Source: an uncultured Williamsia sp. (GTDB lineage Bacteria > Actinomycetota > Actinomycetes > Mycobacteriales > Mycobacteriaceae). From it: a DNA stretch of 64,000 nucleotides. The notes below the pieces were generated by a model. The model did no database searches and was not told the DNA's origin. It saw only the letters and a program-made list of their open reading frames with translations. The DNA lies in assembly GCF_947494875.1 (NCBI RefSeq), contig NZ_CANLWM010000004.1:124001-188000 (forward strand), written 5' to 3'. Positions 61,591-64,000 of the stretch are shown piece after piece. The number at the start of each line of letters is the position of its first letter. Position 1 is the stretch's first letter. The position numbers and the translations under genes are program-made.

Positions 61591-62850
61591 TCAGGACGGG
61601 CGCAGCGCCTGCTGTTCGAGGTCGAGGGCGAGCAGCGCGATGTGTGCGCGCGAGATGCCCTCGGGCAGAGCGAGATCGATACCCGTCGTCTGTGTGATCC
61701 GGCGGAGCCGGTAGTCGACGGTGTTCGGGTGGATGTGCATCCGCCGACCCGTGCCCTTGCGGTTGAGCCCCGTCTCGAGGTGCACGCGCAGCGTCTCGAG
61801 CAGCTCCGGGTGGTTCTCCAGCGGCGCGAGGGTGGCGGCGAGGTGGTCGCGCGCCGGGCCGGGGCGCGTGATCTGGTACTCGATGAGCAGATCCTGCATC
61901 TGGTACAGACCCGGCGGACGGCGGATGGCCCGCACCAGGTCCATCAGCTCGTGCGTCTCCTCGCTGAGCGTCGGGATGGTGTCGGTGGGGCCCATCGCCT
62001 GGGTGGCGATGATGGGCGCCTCCGCCGTCGCACTGATCTCTTCGAGCAGGGCGGGCGTCAGCCGCGGCATGTCGGCGTCGGCCGGGATCAGGACGGTTCC
62101 ACCCCGGTTCGACAGCAGCGTCAGCGCGCGGCCGTTGAAGATCGACCCGATGGTCGACTGCACGCGGCGGAGCTTGCGACGGGCAGCGATCTTGGTGTTC
62201 ACCCGCGGGTCGAGCTCGTCGGGGTGCGGCGCGATCGCCATCGACACGACCTGGTAGTTCTGCGCCACCGGCAGGCCGGTCTGCCGCGCGACCGCGGACG
62301 CGGTGTGACCGGCGAGCAGCGCCGACATCAGCGTCTGCGTGGCGGAGTGGTGCTGCCCGGCGACGAGGTGGTGCTCCTCGACGTACGCCGTCGAGACTGC
62401 CACGGTGAAGCTGTCCAGCAGACCCATGACCAGTCGGAACGCCGGGATCAGCTCGGAGAAGTCGTCCTGGGAGGCCTGTGCGGCGATGAGGTCGAAGCCG
62501 ACCTTGATGCCCTCGTGGTAGGTGTGGATGATCGTGTCGAGCGGGACGCCCTCGCGGGCCCACTGCGCCGCCGACTCCCGCAGATAGGCGAGCTGTGCCT
62601 CGTCGGGCAGTGTCCCCTGGTCGAGCACCTCGACGGCCATGCGCAGGCAGGTCTGCGTGACCGCGGTGACGTCGCCGTGCAACTGCTCGCCCGGCAGTGT
62701 GTGGCAGGGCGCGACGTTGTCGGCGAAGTGCCCGACCATCTGCGCTGCGAGCTTGTTGATGTCCGCGAGGGATCGGGATGCGGGTCGGCCCGCGACCGTG
62801 ATGGTCAGACCCGTGTTGCGCGAATCCTCGGCGCCGCTGTTCGACGTCAT
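61591..62850 (-). CDS. PucR/CdaR-type transcriptional regulator
   Basis: A 419-residue regulator. The N-terminal two-thirds is a sensor region without a clear family (GVPLDTIIHTYHEGIKVGFD, EEHHLVAGQHHS) resembling RsbRD/GGDEF-like parts of PucR proteins; the C-terminus is the HTH_30 domain (GRRMHIHPNTVDYRLRRITQ). The ATG at 62850 has GGGAGGG about 9 nt upstream. The ligand and targets are unknown. It is convergent with ybdK. Confidence 0.83.
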   Translation of the reverse strand: MTSNSGAEDSRNTGLTITVAGRPASRSLADINKLAAQMVGHFADNVAPCHTLPGEQLHGDVTAVTQTCLRMAVEVLDQGTLPDEAQLAYLRESAAQWAREGVPLDTIIHTYHEGIKVGFDLIAAQASQDDFSELIPAFRLVMGLLDSFTVAVSTAYVEEHHLVAGQHHSATQTLMSALLAGHTASAVARQTGLPVAQNYQVVSMAIAPHPDELDPRVNTKIAARRKLRRVQSTIGSIFNGRALTLLSNRGGTVLIPADADMPRLTPALLEEISATAEAPIIATQAMGPTDTIPTLSEETHELMDLVRAIRRPPGLYQMQDLLIEYQITRPGPARDHLAATLAPLENHPELLETLRVHLETGLNRKGTGRRMHIHPNTVDYRLRRITQTTGIDLALPEGISRAHIALLALDLEQQALRPS

Positions 62851-62998
62851 GTGATGACCCTCCCCGGTCGTTCGCCGTCGCTCATCCCCCACAGCGTGTT
62901 GCGACGGTGCTGTGACGTGAACCATATCCGATGCGAACGACAGGGCAAAGCGACCATTCGCACACAAAACAGTCGACGTCGGCTGGACACCAGGCGCC

Positions 62999-63322
62999 TC
63001 AGGTGTCAGAGCCGCGCGGGGACGGCTCGTCGAAGTCGGCGATCCGCTGCTCCTGGTAGGCGAGCCGGCCGATGCGATGGGCGACCACCGGGGCCGTGAT
63101 CAGTGCGAACAGCCCGGACAGCACCAGCATGCCGAAGTCGACGCTGCCCGACAGTCGGATCATCGCGGCGATCAGGACGAGGAGCAGGCCGAACGTCTGC
63201 GGTTTCGTCGTGGCGTGCATGCGGGTGAGGGTGTCGGGGAAGCGCAGGACGCCGATCGCCGCGGTCAGTGCCAGCAGCGAACCGAGCAGGACGAGCACGG
63301 CGACGACGATGTCGGTGATCAT
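62999..63322 (-). CDS. mnhG: cation/proton antiporter subunit G
   Basis: A 107-residue subunit of the multisubunit Na+/H+ (Mrp/Mnh) antiporter with three membrane helices. IGVLRFPDTLTRMHATTKPQ is the family hallmark. Its ATG overlaps the subunit F stop (ATGA). Confidence 0.93.
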   Translation of the reverse strand: MITDIVVAVLVLLGSLLALTAAIGVLRFPDTLTRMHATTKPQTFGLLLVLIAAMIRLSGSVDFGMLVLSGLFALITAPVVAHRIGRLAYQEQRIADFDEPSPRGSDT

Positions 63323-63762
63323 GGGCGTCCCCTGTCGGTCTCGGTGTTCCTGTTCTTCTTCTCCGGGTCCCCGTCCGCCTCGTCCAGGGCGCTGTCGGCG
63401 TGGCCGGCGGCGGTGATGTCGACGTCGACGTCCGTCCCCGCGACCGTGTCGGGCCCCAGGCTGGAGGCGTACGAGGTCTCCTCGCGCGGCGGCAGGACGC
63501 GCACGACGTTGTCGCGTACGCGGAAGCGGGCGATGGCCGCCGACCCGACGAAGCTCAGCAGGGCCAGCGCAACGACGCCGGGCACGACGGTCGAGTCGAG
63601 GCTGTAGGCCGCCCACCCGGCGAGGCTGCACATCGACAGGGCGATGAGCGTGTCGAGCGCGACGAGGCGATCGAGGGTGTTGGGTCCGGCGAGGACGCGC
63701 ACCATCGTGATCGCCGCGGCGGCGAGCAACATCGCCGCGGCCGCGATCCAGACGACCATCAT
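63319..63762 (-). CDS. mnhF: cation/proton antiporter subunit F with C-terminal extension
   Basis: A 147-residue subunit F: three membrane helices with RVLAGPNTLDRLVALD, the family signature. Typical subunits are about 90 residues; here about 55 acidic, hydrophilic residues follow the helices and would lie in the cytoplasm. It overlaps subunits E and G. Confidence 0.9.
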   Translation of the reverse strand: MMVVWIAAAAMLLAAAAITMVRVLAGPNTLDRLVALDTLIALSMCSLAGWAAYSLDSTVVPGVVALALLSFVGSAAIARFRVRDNVVRVLPPREETSYASSLGPDTVAGTDVDVDITAAGHADSALDEADGDPEKKNRNTETDRGRP

Positions 63763-64000
63763 CGGCGTGCACCTCCGGCGGGCGGCGTCGGCAACGGACG
63801 GTGGAACTCGTCGTCGATGCCGTGGTACGGGCTCGGGTGCCATTCGCTGTCGCGTTCGAAGGCGCGCACGAACAGTCTCTCCACCCGGGCCATCTGGGCA
63901 TGGAAGTCGCGGACCTTCTTCTCCGACGACACGTCGATCAGATGGACGTACAGCAGCCGTCGTCGGTGGTCGATCTCGACGACCATCGTGCCGGGCACCA
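63759..64000 (-). CDS. mnhE: cation/proton antiporter subunit E, C-terminal part (cut by window edge)
   Basis: The last 80 or so residues of subunit E: VPGTMVVEIDHRRRLLYVHLID is the conserved cytoplasmic part that follows the membrane helices, and a basic tail completes it. The start lies beyond base 64000. The order E-F-G with 4-nt overlaps matches mrp operons. Confidence 0.88.
   Translation of the reverse strand, partial: VPGTMVVEIDHRRRLLYVHLIDVSSEKKVRDFHAQMARVERLFVRAFERDSEWHPSPYHGIDDEFHRPLPTPPAGGARR

Overview
The window comes from a high-GC actinobacterium of the order Mycobacteriales, most likely Gordonia or a close relative. The evidence is two 13E12-type DUF222/HNH genes, TANNNT -10 boxes placed 6-8 nt before start codons (leaderless transcripts), and a gene order matching the Mycobacterium tuberculosis Rv0408-Rv0433 block: pta-ackA, pknG-glnH-glnX, mutT3, thiE-thiO-thiS-thiG, thiD, thiC, xthA, the Rv0428c acetyltransferase, def, Rv0430, Rv0431, sodC, Rv0433. 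The genus is inferred, not proven.

Layout. 1-7.8 kb: a partial crotonase, a SRPBCC protein, a frameshifted YkcA/B-like membrane glycosyltransferase, a GNAT, an unknown protein, a DUF222/HNH gene and a secreted lipase. 7.9-11.2 kb: pta-ackA. 11.2-29.8 kb: an accessory block lying between ackA and pknG, which are neighbours in M. tuberculosis. It holds a STAND NTPase/WD40 protein, a class I lanthipeptide cluster (15.1-27.2 kb) and a three-gene module of a tandem-repeat peptide, a JmjC/cupin oxygenase and a sucrase/ferredoxin-like protein (27.4-29.8 kb). 29.8-35.3 kb: pknG-glnH-glnX and mutT3. 35.5-40.1 kb: a very large repeat-containing surface protein. 40.1-48.0 kb: a stand-alone LeuA regulatory-domain protein with a leader peptide, thiamin genes under two TPP riboswitches, and an ABC exporter. 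48.0-64.0 kb: small enzymes, xthA, fmdBA, a CHAP protein, a patch of unknown genes with a second DUF222/HNH gene, then the conserved ApbE-like/GNAT/def/DUF3263/LytR_C/sodC/YbdK run, a PucR-type regulator and the end of an mrp/mnh antiporter operon.

The main finding is the lanthipeptide precursor at 15106-15267. It has a FDLD leader box, a subtilin-like PQ cleavage site and a 33-residue core whose first 16 residues differ from nisin only at position 12 (Gln for Lys). This would keep the two lipid II-binding rings. The cluster supplies a full-length LanB, a LanC, an immunity-type ABC transporter, a second ABC exporter, a two-component system, a compact SARP-like regulator and a luciferase-like flavin/F420 oxidoreductase that could be a tailoring reductase. 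No dedicated leader protease and no LanT-type exporter are present. The second candidate is the 27.4-29.8 kb module: three near-identical 22-residue repeats, each with one His in a GHDGG context, followed by an Fe(II)-type JmjC/cupin hydroxylase. That arrangement suggests a precursor/modifying-enzyme pair.
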